From NCBI GenBank assembly GCA_030430535.1, contig JAUIKY010000026.1, positions 1 through 49,943 on the forward strand: 49,943 nt of DNA. Direction: 5' to 3'. Below, one piece after another: positions 34,706-45,407 of this stretch. Numbering within the stretch: position 1 is the stretch's first letter; every line of letters begins with the position of its first letter. Both the position numbers and the translations under genes were made by a program. This DNA is from Bacteroidia bacterium. GTDB taxonomy: Bacteria > Bacteroidota > Bacteroidia > Flavobacteriales > Flavobacteriaceae. The notes under the pieces are model-generated. The model was not told the DNA's origin. It saw nothing but the letters and a program-made list of their open reading frames with translations, and ran no database searches.

Positions 34706-35425
34706 TTAAATTTTAGTACATATAACTTGGTTTTCAAACTGCAAATTCACTTTACTGTAACCGTTAAGTGTTTTATCTTTTAGGTTTTTGTTGTAAAACG
34801 CCTTTAGGTTATTTATTTTTTTATCTAAAAAATGGGCATCGCCCAACAATACCGTGAACGGACATTGCCTTAGCTTCAGGTAAAGTTGTTTATTGAAATC
34901 TTGATGAATTTCAATGACGTGTTTATTCAAGAATGCGTCCAACCTCACTTTACGTGCTATTTTATAGACGTTGTTTAAATCATTTTTATCTACATAACCG
35001 GTAACCAATGGCACTCTAGCGGAATAATTGTTTGACAGCGGCATGAACGAACCTTCGTCATCAATGTAATAAGACGCATTTGTACTTACTCTGGCAATAG
35101 GTGTTTTTTGTTCTATGTCGGCATTAAGTGTACCATTTACAGCAACATACACTTCTGCAGTCTTTATCATTGGATTAGATTTGAGGGCTCTCTCTAATTC
35201 ATTCAAAACTAAAGTTTCTTTGGCAAGATTTTTAACGCCTTTAGAATTTTGTATTAACAACTTACTAACAGCCTCATTGGTGATAAACAGATTGTTTTCG
35301 CCAATAAAGTGCACTTTCGGACTGGAAACTTCACGCGCACCGTTTCGCTTTGATGCGAAGGCAAACAAAAAGACCACCAACACCAATAAAGCCGGCATTT
35401 TTATGTAGTTCCAGTTAATTTTCAA
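34706..35425 (-). CDS. ftsQ: Cell division protein FtsQ
   Basis: A 239-aa bitopic membrane protein. One helix at about 9-25 follows a short cytoplasmic start. A POTRA-like region (about 38-110, FIGENNLFITNEAVSKLLIQ) and a beta domain follow. Sequence similarity is low across the family, so context (murC-ftsQ-ftsA-ftsZ) is a strong part of the call. It overlaps the end of murC by 11 bp, which implies coupled translation. Confidence 0.88.
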   Translation of the reverse strand: MKINWNYIKMPALLVLVVFLFAFASKRNGAREVSSPKVHFIGENNLFITNEAVSKLLIQNSKGVKNLAKETLVLNELERALKSNPMIKTAEVYVAVNGTLNADIEQKTPIARVSTNASYYIDDEGSFMPLSNNYSARVPLVTGYVDKNDLNNVYKIARKVRLDAFLNKHVIEIHQDFNKQLYLKLRQCPFTVLLGDAHFLDKKINNLKAFYNKNLKDKTLNGYSKVNLQFENQVICTKI

Positions 35426-36767
35426 GACACAATGCTTTTTTAATCCGTTTTACTTCTTCTCCAATATCTCCGGCACCAATGGTCAACACCACCTGCGCAT
35501 CACTTTTTTTAATTTCTGAAATCAGTTCTGATTTGTCAATCAGCTTTTTACGTTCATTACCCACCTTTTCCAACAACCATTTTGAAGTTACCCCTTCTAT
35601 AGGCAACTCTCGAGCCGGATAAATATCCAATAACAACAACTCATCAAATTGGGACAAACTCGCTGCAAAGCCATCTATAAAATCGCGAGTACGACTAAAT
35701 AAATGCGGCTGAAAAACCGCCAACACCTTTTTTCTCGGGTACATTTCCCTAACGGCTTGGTGGGCCGCGTTTATTTCTTCGGGATGGTGCGCATAATCGT
35801 CTATATACACCAAGTTTTCGGTTTTAACATGGGTTGAAAAACGACGTTTTACACCCTTATAAGATGCTAAAGCTTTGGCGAGCTGTTGGTGCGGGCAACC
35901 ATATTCTACAGCCATCGCCAAGGCTAATAATGCATTCGACAAATTATGTCTACCAGGTAGGTTAAATTCTAATTTTTCAAGCCTTATTTCTGGTGTTTTA
36001 ACATCGAAAATGTAGCTTCCGTTTTTTATTTTTATATTCTGAATGGTATAATCTGAATCGTCTTCAATACCAAAGGTTATACCGCTTAAAGGCAAACCAT
36101 TTTTTACAAATAATTTTCCGTTTGGCTTTATTCGTTTTGAAAAATCCGTGAATGAACTTTTCAGTGCATCGGCATCGCCATAAATATCCAAATGGTCTGC
36201 ATCCATTGAAGTGATACCTGCAAAATTAGGCGACAGTGTTAAAAACGAGCGATCAAATTCATCGGCCTCAACCACGCTTACATCTGTTCCGGCAAGAATT
36301 AAATTTGAATTGTAATTTTCGCTAATCCCACCCAAAAAAGCAGTAAGCGGCACACCACATTCATGTAACAAATGCCCTAAAATACTGGTGGTTGTGGTTT
36401 TTCCGTGGGTACCAGCAACGGCCAAGCAAAAGGTGTTTTCAGTAATCAATCCCAAAAGTTTGGAACGTTTTACCACCTGAAAGCCGTTATCGATAAAATA
36501 ATTCAACTCTTTATGACCCTTCGGAATCGCTGGCGTATAAACCACCAAGGTGTTCTCCTTGCTCAAACACCCCTCAGGAATTCCCTCAATGGCATCCTCA
36601 AAATGAACTTGAATCCCGGTGCTTTGCAATTCGGCAGTAAGTTCGGTTGGGGTTTTATCATAACCTGCCACAAACTTATCCCCTGCCTGAAAATATCGCG
36701 CCAAGGCGCTCATCCCTATGCCGCCAATACCAATGAAATAAATATTTTTTAACTGGTTTAAGTTCAT
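35415..36767 (-). CDS. murC: UDP-N-acetylmuramate--L-alanine ligase
   Basis: A 450-aa ATP-dependent ligase that adds L-alanine to UDP-MurNAc. N-terminal UDP-binding [13 protein letters not shown] (11-23), ATP loop [10 protein letters not shown] (119-128), then [10 protein letters not shown] and YAHHPEEI are all typical. It starts within the last 4 bp of murG (ATGA overlap) and overlaps ftsQ at its 3' end. Confidence 0.97.
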   Translation of the reverse strand: MNLNQLKNIYFIGIGGIGMSALARYFQAGDKFVAGYDKTPTELTAELQSTGIQVHFEDAIEGIPEGCLSKENTLVVYTPAIPKGHKELNYFIDNGFQVVKRSKLLGLITENTFCLAVAGTHGKTTTTSILGHLLHECGVPLTAFLGGISENYNSNLILAGTDVSVVEADEFDRSFLTLSPNFAGITSMDADHLDIYGDADALKSSFTDFSKRIKPNGKLFVKNGLPLSGITFGIEDDSDYTIQNIKIKNGSYIFDVKTPEIRLEKLEFNLPGRHNLSNALLALAMAVEYGCPHQQLAKALASYKGVKRRFSTHVKTENLVYIDDYAHHPEEINAAHQAVREMYPRKKVLAVFQPHLFSRTRDFIDGFAASLSQFDELLLLDIYPARELPIEGVTSKWLLEKVGNERKKLIDKSELISEIKKSDAQVVLTIGAGDIGEEVKRIKKALCLEN

Positions 36768-37873
36768 TTTTGTTCTTTCAAAAGTTTTTCAACCTCGTCC
36801 GCTATATCTTTTGTTGCGTTCGCCAACGCCAATTGCTTTATGTTTTTGCTCAATTCTTTTTGCCTATCGGAAGAAGCCACCAACTGCGAAAACTTATTTT
36901 CAAAATCGGCATCCAAATCTTCCTCCTTTATAATCATGGCCGCATTTTTGTCCACAATTGCCATGGCGTTTTTGGTTTGATGGTCTTCGGCCACATTGGG
37001 CGACGGTATAAAAATAACCGGCTTACCAACAATGCAAAGCTCGGACACCGAACTCGCACCAGCCCTCGAAATCACCAAATCGGCAGCAGCATAGGCAAAA
37101 TCCATATTATTTAAAAACTCAAAAACCTGAACGTTCTTGGTATTGTTGTAGATTTTATACTGCTGATAATACAGTTTGCCACATTGCCATATAATTTGCA
37201 CGTTTTGCGTATCGAAAAAATCCAATTCCTTTTCAATCAACTCGTTGATGCGGCGCGAGCCTAAACTTCCACCTATTACCAAAAGCGTATATTTGCCGTG
37301 TTTTAAACTGAAAAAATCTTTAGCTTCCAATGTTTTTGTTTCCACATCCAGCAAGCCTTGGCGCACCGGATTTCCTGTTTTCACCATTTTATCCTTCGGA
37401 AAAAATCGCTCCAAATTATCGTACGCCACACATATTTTTTTGGCTTTTTTTGCCAACAGTTTATTGGTAATCCCCGGATACGAATTCTGCTCCTGAATTA
37501 ACGTTGGGATGCCCTTTGAAGCCGCCATTTGCAACAACGGCCCACTGGCAAATCCCCCCGTTCCGATTGCGATATCAGGTTTAAATGCGTTCACTATTTT
37601 TCTCGCCTTCCATAAACTACTTATCACCTTAAAAGGAAAACTTAAATTCTTCAAAGTGAGTTTTCGCTGGATGCCCGAAATCCAAAGTCCTTCAATCTTA
37701 TATCCAGCCTGCGGCACTTTTTCCATTTCCATGCGTCCTTTGGCTCCAACAAATAGAAATTCAGCGTCTGGAAAACGTGACTTTAATTCGTTAGCAATGG
37801 CTATAGCTGGGTAAATGTGCCCACCGGTGCCACCACCTGATAAAATAATTTTATATGTTCCTTTTTTCGCCAC
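36764..37873 (-). CDS. murG: UDP-GlcNAc:lipid I GlcNAc transferase MurG
   Basis: A 369-aa GT-B glycosyltransferase that makes lipid II on the inner face of the membrane. The G loop GGGTGGH (13-19), the second-domain GGSLGS, and the donor site [12 protein letters not shown] are present. I chose the GTG at 37873, which brings the G loop to the usual distance from the N terminus; the frame stays open to an ATG at 37927 (387 aa) but those 18 residues ([11 protein letters not shown]...) have no family similarity. It lies 80 bp after ftsW, and its stop overlaps the murC start. Confidence 0.94.
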   Translation of the reverse strand: MAKKGTYKIILSGGGTGGHIYPAIAIANELKSRFPDAEFLFVGAKGRMEMEKVPQAGYKIEGLWISGIQRKLTLKNLSFPFKVISSLWKARKIVNAFKPDIAIGTGGFASGPLLQMAASKGIPTLIQEQNSYPGITNKLLAKKAKKICVAYDNLERFFPKDKMVKTGNPVRQGLLDVETKTLEAKDFFSLKHGKYTLLVIGGSLGSRRINELIEKELDFFDTQNVQIIWQCGKLYYQQYKIYNNTKNVQVFEFLNNMDFAYAAADLVISRAGASSVSELCIVGKPVIFIPSPNVAEDHQTKNAMAIVDKNAAMIIKEEDLDADFENKFSQLVASSDRQKELSKNIKQLALANATKDIADEVEKLLKEQK

Positions 37874-37953
37874 TAATTCACGAATATTTTTTATAAAATT
37901 CCAATTCAGAAAAATTTCAAATTCCAAACACTAAACTCCAAAAGCCGAACTTT

Positions 37954-39156
37954 CTACAAAGTTTCACTTAGTATTTCTAACGGATTTTCTTCATTTTCTT
38001 CACTCGTTTCTTTTTCTTTTATTTCTTCCCTTTTCGCACTTACGCTCAAAATAATTCCAATAGCCAAACAGGTCATCCAAATGGAGGTTCCTCCGCTACT
38101 AATTAACGGTAAGGTTTGCCCCGTTACCGGAAATAATTCCACCGCCACCGCCATATTTATCAAGGCTTGAAAAACAATAGGCAACCCCACACCCAACACC
38201 AGCAGTTTACCAAAAACAGTATCAGCCTTTTGGGCAGCAATTACTATTCTGAACAAGAGCCACAAATACAGCGTCATGATGATGAATCCGCCAATCAATC
38301 CGTACTCCTCAATGATGATAGCGAAAATAAAATCGGACGACGACTGCGGCAGAAAGTTTTTCTGCATGCTTTTTCCCGGGCCAACGCCCTGAATACCACC
38401 AGTAGCGATAGCTATTTTTGCTTTTTCAATTTGGTAATCGGCTTCGGTATCCTCGGGATCTGAAAAGCTTTCAATCCGTGCCATCCATGTATCCACACGG
38501 TTTGGCATCGCATCCGGAAATGCTTTGGCTATTAAAATAAATAGGGTCAACACCAAAATGCCCGAACCTACAATTACTGCTAAATACCGAACGGGATAAC
38601 CACCCAAAAACACCAACATCAACACCATTAAAAACATGATGGCCGCTGTTGAAAAGTTTGCTGGCAGAATTAAAATCAGCACCAAAAAAACCGGCATCCA
38701 AAGCGGTAGAATAGACGCTTTAAAAGTTATTTCTTCATCCTTTATTTTCGACATATACCGCGCCACATAAACCATCAACACTACAGCCGCCAAAGTTGAT
38801 GTTTGAAACGACATCCCTACAAACGGAATCTGTATCCACCGGCTGGCATTAGCACCCTCAATAGTCGTGCCTTGCAACATGGTAATCCCCAAAAGCACCA
38901 ACACAATGGGAATCATGATTAACGACAATCCCTTAAAATATCGGTACGGGATTTTGTGCACGCCATACATGATAAAAAAGCCGAGAATTAAATGCACAAA
39001 ATGCTTCACAAAAAATGCAAACGTACTGCTTCCGCCACCTTTGTAAGCCAAATTACTGGCCGCACTGTAAACAGGCAAAAACGACAAAATAGCCAACAGC
39101 GCTACTATAGCCCATATTAACCGATCGCCTTTTATGTTTTTAAACAGGTTTTGCAT
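37954..39156 (-). CDS. ftsW: Septal peptidoglycan polymerase FtsW (SEDS family)
   Basis: A 400-aa polytopic membrane protein with about ten helices, the SEDS glycosyltransferase that works with FtsI at the septum. Family features: the AWMARIESFSDPEDTEADYQ loop, QSSSDFIFAIIIEEYG, and PLISSGGTSIW. The tail after about 375 is a short acidic cytoplasmic segment. Its place between murD and murG is standard. Confidence 0.95.
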   Translation of the reverse strand: MQNLFKNIKGDRLIWAIVALLAILSFLPVYSAASNLAYKGGGSSTFAFFVKHFVHLILGFFIMYGVHKIPYRYFKGLSLIMIPIVLVLLGITMLQGTTIEGANASRWIQIPFVGMSFQTSTLAAVVLMVYVARYMSKIKDEEITFKASILPLWMPVFLVLILILPANFSTAAIMFLMVLMLVFLGGYPVRYLAVIVGSGILVLTLFILIAKAFPDAMPNRVDTWMARIESFSDPEDTEADYQIEKAKIAIATGGIQGVGPGKSMQKNFLPQSSSDFIFAIIIEEYGLIGGFIIMTLYLWLLFRIVIAAQKADTVFGKLLVLGVGLPIVFQALINMAVAVELFPVTGQTLPLISSGGTSIWMTCLAIGIILSVSAKREEIKEKETSEENEENPLEILSETL

Positions 39157-39254
39157 TGTTCCTTATATATTTTCCAAAAAGGGAAATTTTCTTTTTTACT
39201 ATTTAACTTTTAAACACAACAGTTTCTTCCCTTTGGGAAGATTAAGATGGGCTT

Positions 39255-40592
39255 TTACAAATTTCTTACAGCATCCTTAAACTGACGCCCCCGATCTTCG
39301 TAATTCTCGAACAAATCGAAACTTGCACAAGCTGGGGACAGCAATACATTATCGCCAGATTCCGCCAACTTATAAGCAATCTTCACCGCTTCGCTCATAA
39401 ACTGGGTTTCAACAATTACATCTACCATGTTGCCGAAAGTTTTCAGCAGTTTTTCATTATCCACACCCAAACAAATAATCGCCTTTACCTTTTCATTAAC
39501 AAAAGAGAATAATTCCTCGTAATTATTGCCTTTATCAACACCTCCAACAATCCAAACGGTTGGAGCATCCATACTTTCTAAAGCATAATAAGTAGCATTA
39601 ACGTTTGTCGCTTTTGAGTCGTTTATATATTGAACCTTATTGATTTTCAACACCTGCTCCAATCGATGCTCAACCCCCTGAAAGTTCTCTAGACTTTCGC
39701 GAATAGTTTGCTTTCTTATTTTTAGTAGGTGCGCCACGGTTGAAGCCGCCATGGCATTCTTTATATTGTGCTTACCTTCCAATGCTAGTTTTGTTGTTGG
39801 CATAATGATCTGTGTGTTATTTATTGTTATTTTAATCTCTTTATTTTCATAATACGCGCCATTTTCAATTTTCTTTTCCAATGAAAACGGCAATAATGTG
39901 GATTGAACAGGGTGCTTTTTTAAATGATTGACTATCACCCCATCGTCGGCATCATAAATCAAGAAATCATCTCTCGATTGATTTTCCGCTATTCTGAATT
40001 TCGACCGGATATAGTTTTCAAAATTGTAATCGTACCGATCTAAATGATCGGAAGTGATGTTGGTTATTACCGCAATTTTTGGTTTAAAATCGACAATGTC
40101 GTCCAACTGAAAACTGCTCACTTCCAACACGTAATTTTCGAAACCACCCTCCAAAACCTGTTTAGCAAAACTGTCGCCAATATTGCCCGCCAAGCCCACG
40201 TTCAATTCCTGTTTCAGTAAATGATGTGTTAGCGTTGCCGTGGTGGTTTTACCGTTACTTCCCGTGATAGCCACTAACGTAGCATCGGTAAATTTTGCAG
40301 CAAATTCAATTTCTGAAACTACAGGAATTCCTTGTTCACGAATCTGCTTCACTAAAGCTACCTTATCAGGAATACCAGGGCTTTTCATCACCAAATCGGC
40401 ATTCAGAATTTTTGATTCGGTATGGGTTTCCTCCTCCCAATCAATCCCATTATTTACAAGAACTTGTTTGTACTTTTCTTTAATCTTTCCCTTATCGGAA
40501 ACGAATACTTCATATCCTTTCGCTTTTCCTAAAAGCGCCGTTCCTACACCGCTTTCTCCGCCGCCCAATATCACCAATCGCTTTTTTATCAT
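39255..40592 (-). CDS. murD: UDP-N-acetylmuramoyl-L-alanine--D-glutamate ligase
   Basis: A 445-aa ligase that adds D-glutamate to UDP-MurNAc-L-Ala. It has GGGESGVG near the N terminus, the ATP loop TGSNGKTTT (110-118), NITSDHLDRY and YINDSKATN. I chose the ATG at 40592 (MIKKRLVILGGG). The frame is open to 40634, but the extra residues MLNAVEASL are read from a dispersed 28-bp repeat and are unlikely to be protein; an ATG at 40604 is a possible alternative. A 98-bp gap with a CTTCCC/GGGAAG palindrome (39229-39243) separates it from ftsW. Confidence 0.95.
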   Translation of the reverse strand: MIKKRLVILGGGESGVGTALLGKAKGYEVFVSDKGKIKEKYKQVLVNNGIDWEEETHTESKILNADLVMKSPGIPDKVALVKQIREQGIPVVSEIEFAAKFTDATLVAITGSNGKTTTATLTHHLLKQELNVGLAGNIGDSFAKQVLEGGFENYVLEVSSFQLDDIVDFKPKIAVITNITSDHLDRYDYNFENYIRSKFRIAENQSRDDFLIYDADDGVIVNHLKKHPVQSTLLPFSLEKKIENGAYYENKEIKITINNTQIIMPTTKLALEGKHNIKNAMAASTVAHLLKIRKQTIRESLENFQGVEHRLEQVLKINKVQYINDSKATNVNATYYALESMDAPTVWIVGGVDKGNNYEELFSFVNEKVKAIICLGVDNEKLLKTFGNMVDVIVETQFMSEAVKIAYKLAESGDNVLLSPACASFDLFENYEDRGRQFKDAVRNL

Positions 40593-40610
40593 TCTTGTTT
40601 CCATTTCTAA

Positions 40611-40638
40611 AGATGCTTCGACTGCGTTCAGCATGACA
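40611..40638 (-). repeat. 28-bp dispersed repeat between mraY and murD
   Basis: The repeat fills most of the short gap and includes the inverted pair ATGCT/AGCAT. It differs at one base from the copy at 41903-41930, in the same orientation. The core TGAGCGCAGTCGAAG-type sequence also occurs at about 2690 on the plus strand. Confidence 0.75.
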
Positions 40639-40644
40639 CCTCTA

Positions 40645-41886
40645 TTACCTAATTTTCAGTGTTACTATCGACACAATGGCCAACAGGATTCCGACAATCC
40701 AAAAACGGGTTACTATTTTACTTTCGTGATACCCTAATTTTTGGTAATGGTGGTGCAATGGCGACATTTTAAAAATGCGGCGCCCCTCACCATATTTCTT
40801 TTTGGTGTATTTAAACCAACTCACCTGCATCACTACCGATAAATTTTCAGCCAAAAAGATGCCACACAACACCGGAATGAGCCACTCCTTTCGTACTGCA
40901 ATGGCTATTACGGCTATAATACCGCCAATGGTTAAACTTCCCGTATCGCCCATAAATACTTGCGCCGGAAAGGTATTGTACCACAAAAATCCAATAAGCG
41001 CACCCACAAAGGCAGCTATGTAAATAGTGATTTCCTCCACACGGGGGATGTACATAATATTTAAGTATTCTGAAAAAATGATGTTACCCGAAACCCAGGC
41101 GAATATGCCAAGCGTAAGCACTATTATAGCCGAAGTCCCAGCTGCCAATCCATCAATGCCGTCGGTAAGGTTGGCACCGTTTGAGACTGCCGTGATGATA
41201 AAAATGGCTACCAAAATAAATACTACCCATGCGTATTTTTCTAAATTGGGACTAATCCAAGTGATTACTTTTGCATAGTCGAACTCATTACCCTTCACAA
41301 ACGGAATGGTGGTTTTGGTAGACTTCTCTTCCGCCTTGAACAATTTTGCAGGCTCGATATCTGGATTTTCAGCCAATAACACCTTTTGTTCTTCAACGGG
41401 CAGTTTTTCTTTCATGGTAACATCGGGGCTGAAAAACAAAGTCGCGCCGACAATAATCCCCAGACCTATTTGCCCCATGACCTTAAACCGACCTTTCAAC
41501 CCTTCTTTATCATTTTTGAATTTTTTGATATAATCATCAATAAACCCGATAGTACCCATCCAAAGCGTGGTTACAATTAAAAGGATGATATAAATATTCT
41601 CCAGCTTCGCCAAAAGCAACACCGGAATCAAAGTCGCCAAAATGATGATGACACCACCCATTGTTGGCGTGCCCGCTTTTTCAGTCTGCCCCTCCAAACC
41701 TAAATCGCGCACCGTTTCACCTACTTGCTGCTTAATTAAAAACCGAATGATCCGTTTTCCGTAAATAGTTGAAATCAATAACGATAAAATCATGGCTGCC
41801 GCCGCTCTAAAGGTCAAAAACCCAAATAGCGTCGCTCCCGGAAACTGGAACTGTTTTTCTAAATATTCAAATAGGTAGTATAACAT
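40645..41886 (-). CDS. mraY: Phospho-MurNAc-pentapeptide transferase MraY
   Basis: A 413-aa polytopic enzyme that transfers phospho-MurNAc-pentapeptide to undecaprenyl phosphate to form lipid I. Catalytic Asp pair D117-D118 in [11 protein letters not shown], the [10 protein letters not shown] loop, GDTGSL, and the His-rich [13 protein letters not shown] are all present. About 50 residues (155-205, rich in Glu, Lys and Pro) are inserted after the fourth helix relative to the roughly 360-aa E. coli protein; they probably form an extramembrane loop. It follows murE across a 45-bp gap that is almost entirely a dispersed repeat. Confidence 0.96.
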   Translation of the reverse strand: MLYYLFEYLEKQFQFPGATLFGFLTFRAAAAMILSLLISTIYGKRIIRFLIKQQVGETVRDLGLEGQTEKAGTPTMGGVIIILATLIPVLLLAKLENIYIILLIVTTLWMGTIGFIDDYIKKFKNDKEGLKGRFKVMGQIGLGIIVGATLFFSPDVTMKEKLPVEEQKVLLAENPDIEPAKLFKAEEKSTKTTIPFVKGNEFDYAKVITWISPNLEKYAWVVFILVAIFIITAVSNGANLTDGIDGLAAGTSAIIVLTLGIFAWVSGNIIFSEYLNIMYIPRVEEITIYIAAFVGALIGFLWYNTFPAQVFMGDTGSLTIGGIIAVIAIAVRKEWLIPVLCGIFLAENLSVVMQVSWFKYTKKKYGEGRRIFKMSPLHHHYQKLGYHESKIVTRFWIVGILLAIVSIVTLKIR

Positions 41887-41902
41887 TAGTTCTTGCTTGT
41901 TC

Positions 41903-41930
41903 AGATGCTTCGACTGCGCTCAGCATGACA
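41903..41930 (-). repeat. 28-bp dispersed repeat between murE and mraY
   Basis: Same element and orientation as 40611-40638, with one mismatch. It occupies the 45-bp gap between two adjacent genes of the operon and could form a small hairpin in the transcript. Confidence 0.75.
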
Positions 41931-41931
41931 T

Positions 41932-43395
41932 TTATTTTTGTAATTCCTTTAAAAATTCCTTTACGATTTTCAGATCATCAAAATCGGAACGCTCACCTTT
42001 AATTTCCTGATAGGTTTCGTGCCCCTTTCCGGCAATTAAAATGATATCGTTAGGCCGCGCCATTTGGCAGGCCGTTTTTATGGCCTGTTTTCTATCTTCA
42101 ATCGTCAAGGCCTTTTTAAAATTTTGCGGCTCCACGCCCGCTTCGATATCCTTTAAAATATCAGCTGGGTTTTCACTTCGCGGATTATCACTCGTAAAAA
42201 TCACCTTTGTGCTCAATGCCGTAGCGATATGCCCCATTTTAGGGCGCTTGGTTTTATCGCGGTCGCCACCACAGCCAACCACCGTAATCAACTCTTCGTT
42301 TTTGGTACGGATGCTGTTGATGGTTTCCAATACGTTTTTAAGCGCATCGGGCGTATGGGCATAATCGACAATAGCCGTGATTTTTTCACTTGACACCACA
42401 TATTGAAAACGACCACTTACGCTTTCCAAATCACTTATCAAGCGTAGAATTTCCACCTTTTCCAATCCCAACAACTCAGCCGTAGCGTAAATGGCCAATA
42501 TGTTGTACGCGTTGAAATTCCCAATCAATCGTGTCCAAACCTCACTATCGTTTACTTTCAGCAGTAAACCGCCAAACTGATTTTCTAAAATCTGCGCTTT
42601 ATAATCGGCATACTGCTTTAAGGCGTAAGTCTGTTTTTTGGCCCGTGTGTTTTGCAACATCACCAGCCCATTTTTATCATCCACATTTACCAAGGCGAAT
42701 GCATTTTTTGAGAGACCGTCAAAAAACTTCTTTTTAACATCGCGGTATTCCGCAAAGGTTTTATGGTAATCCAAATGGTCATGCGACAAATTGGTAAAAA
42801 TCCCCCCTTCAAATTGCAAACCTTCGGTTCGGTATTGATGGATGCCATGCGAGCTCACTTCCATAAAGCAAAACTCAACACCTGCAGCGTTCATTTCACT
42901 TAAATATTTATTGATAGTAAGCGAATCTGGTGTGGTGTGTGTCGCTTTGTGCTCCACTTCATCTATCATGATTTTTACGGTAGACAACAACCCTACTTTA
43001 TAGCCTGCCTTTTTAAACAATTGATACAGCAAACTGGCCACGGTGGTTTTTCCGTTGGTTCCGGTAACCCCTACCAATTTTAAGTTTTCAGAAGGCGAAT
43101 CGTAAAAATTGGACGCCATAAACGCCAAAGCTTTATGGGTATTATCCACTTCAATATAGGTAACCCCTTCCACCAACGCTTCAGGCAATGCCTCACAAAC
43201 CACAGCGATCGCTCCACTTTCTATAGACTTATCGATAAAATTGTGCCCATCGGCCAGCAAACCACGAATCGCCACAAACAGTCCGTTTTTCTCCACCTTT
43301 CGGGAATCGAATTGAATAGCAGAAACCTCAACATCGGTAGGCCCCACCACAGCATTTATGGAAACCTTATAAAGTATGTCTTTTAATGTTTTCAT
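41932..43395 (-). CDS. murE: UDP-MurNAc-tripeptide synthetase MurE, meso-diaminopimelate type
   Basis: A 487-aa ligase that adds the third residue to the peptide stem. The ATP loop TGTNGKTTVAS is at 111-121, with a HTTPDSL block and a FTNLSHDHLDYH block. DNPRSENP (403-410) is the motif that selects meso-diaminopimelate over lysine, so the wall is of DAP type. The start overlaps the ftsI stop by 4 bp. murF, which normally acts next, is not in this cluster, as is common in the phylum. Confidence 0.97.
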   Translation of the reverse strand: MKTLKDILYKVSINAVVGPTDVEVSAIQFDSRKVEKNGLFVAIRGLLADGHNFIDKSIESGAIAVVCEALPEALVEGVTYIEVDNTHKALAFMASNFYDSPSENLKLVGVTGTNGKTTVASLLYQLFKKAGYKVGLLSTVKIMIDEVEHKATHTTPDSLTINKYLSEMNAAGVEFCFMEVSSHGIHQYRTEGLQFEGGIFTNLSHDHLDYHKTFAEYRDVKKKFFDGLSKNAFALVNVDDKNGLVMLQNTRAKKQTYALKQYADYKAQILENQFGGLLLKVNDSEVWTRLIGNFNAYNILAIYATAELLGLEKVEILRLISDLESVSGRFQYVVSSEKITAIVDYAHTPDALKNVLETINSIRTKNEELITVVGCGGDRDKTKRPKMGHIATALSTKVIFTSDNPRSENPADILKDIEAGVEPQNFKKALTIEDRKQAIKTACQMARPNDIILIAGKGHETYQEIKGERSDFDDLKIVKEFLKELQK

Positions 43396-45398
43396 GAAGC
43401 CGTCAATACTATAGTTTGATTATTCTTTAATTTGGTTTTTTTGCTCACCGACTGCGATTTTACAATACCCGAACCATTCAATTTTACCTTTACATCCACC
43501 TGCATGTTTTCGAGCAGTGCCAACGCATCCATGGCAGGCAATCCCACCACATTCGGCATAATGGTTTTATAGGTTTGGGCCGTTTTGTAATACCTGTTGA
43601 ATTCCTCCTCTACCGAAGCCACTTTCACTTCCAGATTTTCAACCTCATCGATAATGGGCGTATCGGTAAATATTTTTTGGGCAATACGTTTGAACACCGG
43701 CCCAGTAACATCGGCACCGTAATAGCCCTTTGATACACTTGGCTTATGGATGACCACAATACAAGAGTACTTTGGGTTTTCGGCTGGAAAATAACCTGCA
43801 AACGACGAAATATACCTGCGGTTTTCTTTCCAATCTTTCATCCAATATTCGGTTTGAGCCGTTCCTGTTTTCCCTGCCATGGAAAAATATTCGGAATACA
43901 ACGAACGCCCCGTACCACGATCTACCACATTTTTCAAAATGGTTTGGATTTCACTTAAGGTTTTATCGGAACAGATTTTTTCATCCGAACCATTTTCTTC
44001 AAAAGTCTCGATGACCCGATCCAATTCCTTCACCTCTTTAATGAACTTCGGTTTCACCCAAATTCCATTGTTGGCTATGGCGTTATAAAACGTTAATGTT
44101 TGTAACGGGGTTAACTTTAGGTTGTAACCGTATGCCATGGACGGCAAGGCGTTTTTACTCCAAATTTTATCGCCTGGTTCTGGAATTACCGGATTTCCCT
44201 CACCAATAATTGGCAAGCCTAACGGCTCATCGAGATGCCAATCTTTCAAATGACTGATGAATTTTTTGGGGTTTTTAGAATACCCTTCATCAATAATTGT
44301 TGCCAAACCGATATTTGAAGACACCTCCAACGTTCTTGCTACCGAAATTTTTCCGTGGCCATGCGTATCATAAATACCCCTTCCGTAGAATTGTTTGTAC
44401 CCCAAACCCGTATCGATAACCATGGAGGTATCGACTACTTTATCTTCCAAAGCCGCCATTAAAGCCATCACTTTAAAGGTGGAACCCGGCTCATGCGATT
44501 CACCCACGGCATAGTTCAATCGCTCGTAATAATGACCGTCTTCATTTCTTCCTAAATTGGAAATGGCCCGGATTTCACCTGTTTTGGTTTCCATCACCAC
44601 TACACAACCGTGGTCGGCCTCGTACTCTTCCAGCTGACGCAACAAAGCGTGATGCGCAATATCCTGAATATTCACATCGATAGTGGTATAAACGTCGTAG
44701 CCATCTTGGGGCTCAATTTCGTTGGCATCGCTCAATGGCTTCCACTGGCCTTTGCCTATTTTTTGCTTTTTGCGCTGCCCGTTAACGCCACGCAAATATT
44801 TCGCCCCGAAAGCCCCATCAATACCCGCACGGGTAACATTACCTTGATCATCAAAGCGCTCGTAACCAATGGAACGCTGCGCAATAGCCCCCATGGGGTG
44901 CTCGCGTTTTGTTTTTTGCTCCACAATCAAGCCTCCTTTAAACGCGCCCAAATGAAGCATTGGAAAATTCCTCAATCGGATATAATCGGAATAGCCAATA
45001 TTTCTGGCCAGCAAATAGTAGCGGTTTTTATTGGCTCGTGCCCTTCGCAAAGCTTTTTCATAGCTACTGGCCGATTTCCCAGAATATTTAGAAAGTGAAT
45101 CGGCAAGGGGCTTTACATATTTTTCAAAAGTTGAAGCCGTTGGTGTTAAGGCATCAAATCGGATGTCATATTTAGGAATGGAGGTAGCCAATAAGTTTCC
45201 GTTAACGGAATACACATTGCCACGATTGGCAGGAATTACCACATCCTTCACTACGCGTTCGGTAGCCAATGCCCGGTATTTATCGCCTTGCACCAACTGA
45301 ATGCTCAATAATTTAAACACCACAGCCAGCCCGAAGACGAACATACATCCGGCGATAAAATACAAACGGTTCAATATGTTTTTCTCGTTTACTGCCAA
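43392..45398 (-). CDS. ftsI: Septal transpeptidase FtsI (class B PBP) with one PASTA domain
   Basis: A 668-aa bitopic penicillin-binding protein that cross-links septal peptidoglycan. Transmembrane helix at about 11-33, dimerisation domain about 50-200, transpeptidase about 240-580 with Ser306 in STFK (306-309), SSN (360-362) and KTG (510-512). The last 55 residues (612-668, MPNVVGLPAMDALALLE) are a single PASTA domain. A C-terminal PASTA is absent from E. coli FtsI but common in Bacteroidota. It follows the ftsL-like gene by 9 bp. Confidence 0.95.
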   Translation of the reverse strand: MAVNEKNILNRLYFIAGCMFVFGLAVVFKLLSIQLVQGDKYRALATERVVKDVVIPANRGNVYSVNGNLLATSIPKYDIRFDALTPTASTFEKYVKPLADSLSKYSGKSASSYEKALRRARANKNRYYLLARNIGYSDYIRLRNFPMLHLGAFKGGLIVEQKTKREHPMGAIAQRSIGYERFDDQGNVTRAGIDGAFGAKYLRGVNGQRKKQKIGKGQWKPLSDANEIEPQDGYDVYTTIDVNIQDIAHHALLRQLEEYEADHGCVVVMETKTGEIRAISNLGRNEDGHYYERLNYAVGESHEPGSTFKVMALMAALEDKVVDTSMVIDTGLGYKQFYGRGIYDTHGHGKISVARTLEVSSNIGLATIIDEGYSKNPKKFISHLKDWHLDEPLGLPIIGEGNPVIPEPGDKIWSKNALPSMAYGYNLKLTPLQTLTFYNAIANNGIWVKPKFIKEVKELDRVIETFEENGSDEKICSDKTLSEIQTILKNVVDRGTGRSLYSEYFSMAGKTGTAQTEYWMKDWKENRRYISSFAGYFPAENPKYSCIVVIHKPSVSKGYYGADVTGPVFKRIAQKIFTDTPIIDEVENLEVKVASVEEEFNRYYKTAQTYKTIMPNVVGLPAMDALALLENMQVDVKVKLNGSGIVKSQSVSKKTKLKNNQTIVLTAS

Positions 45399-45407
45399 GC
45401 TGCTTTA

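Noticed and set aside
37874-37927. Extended N terminus of MurG
   Set aside because: The 18 residues have no family similarity and push the glycine loop away from its usual position.
40593-40634. Extended N terminus of MurD
   Set aside because: The extra codons are read from a dispersed repeat also present at 41903 in a non-coding gap.
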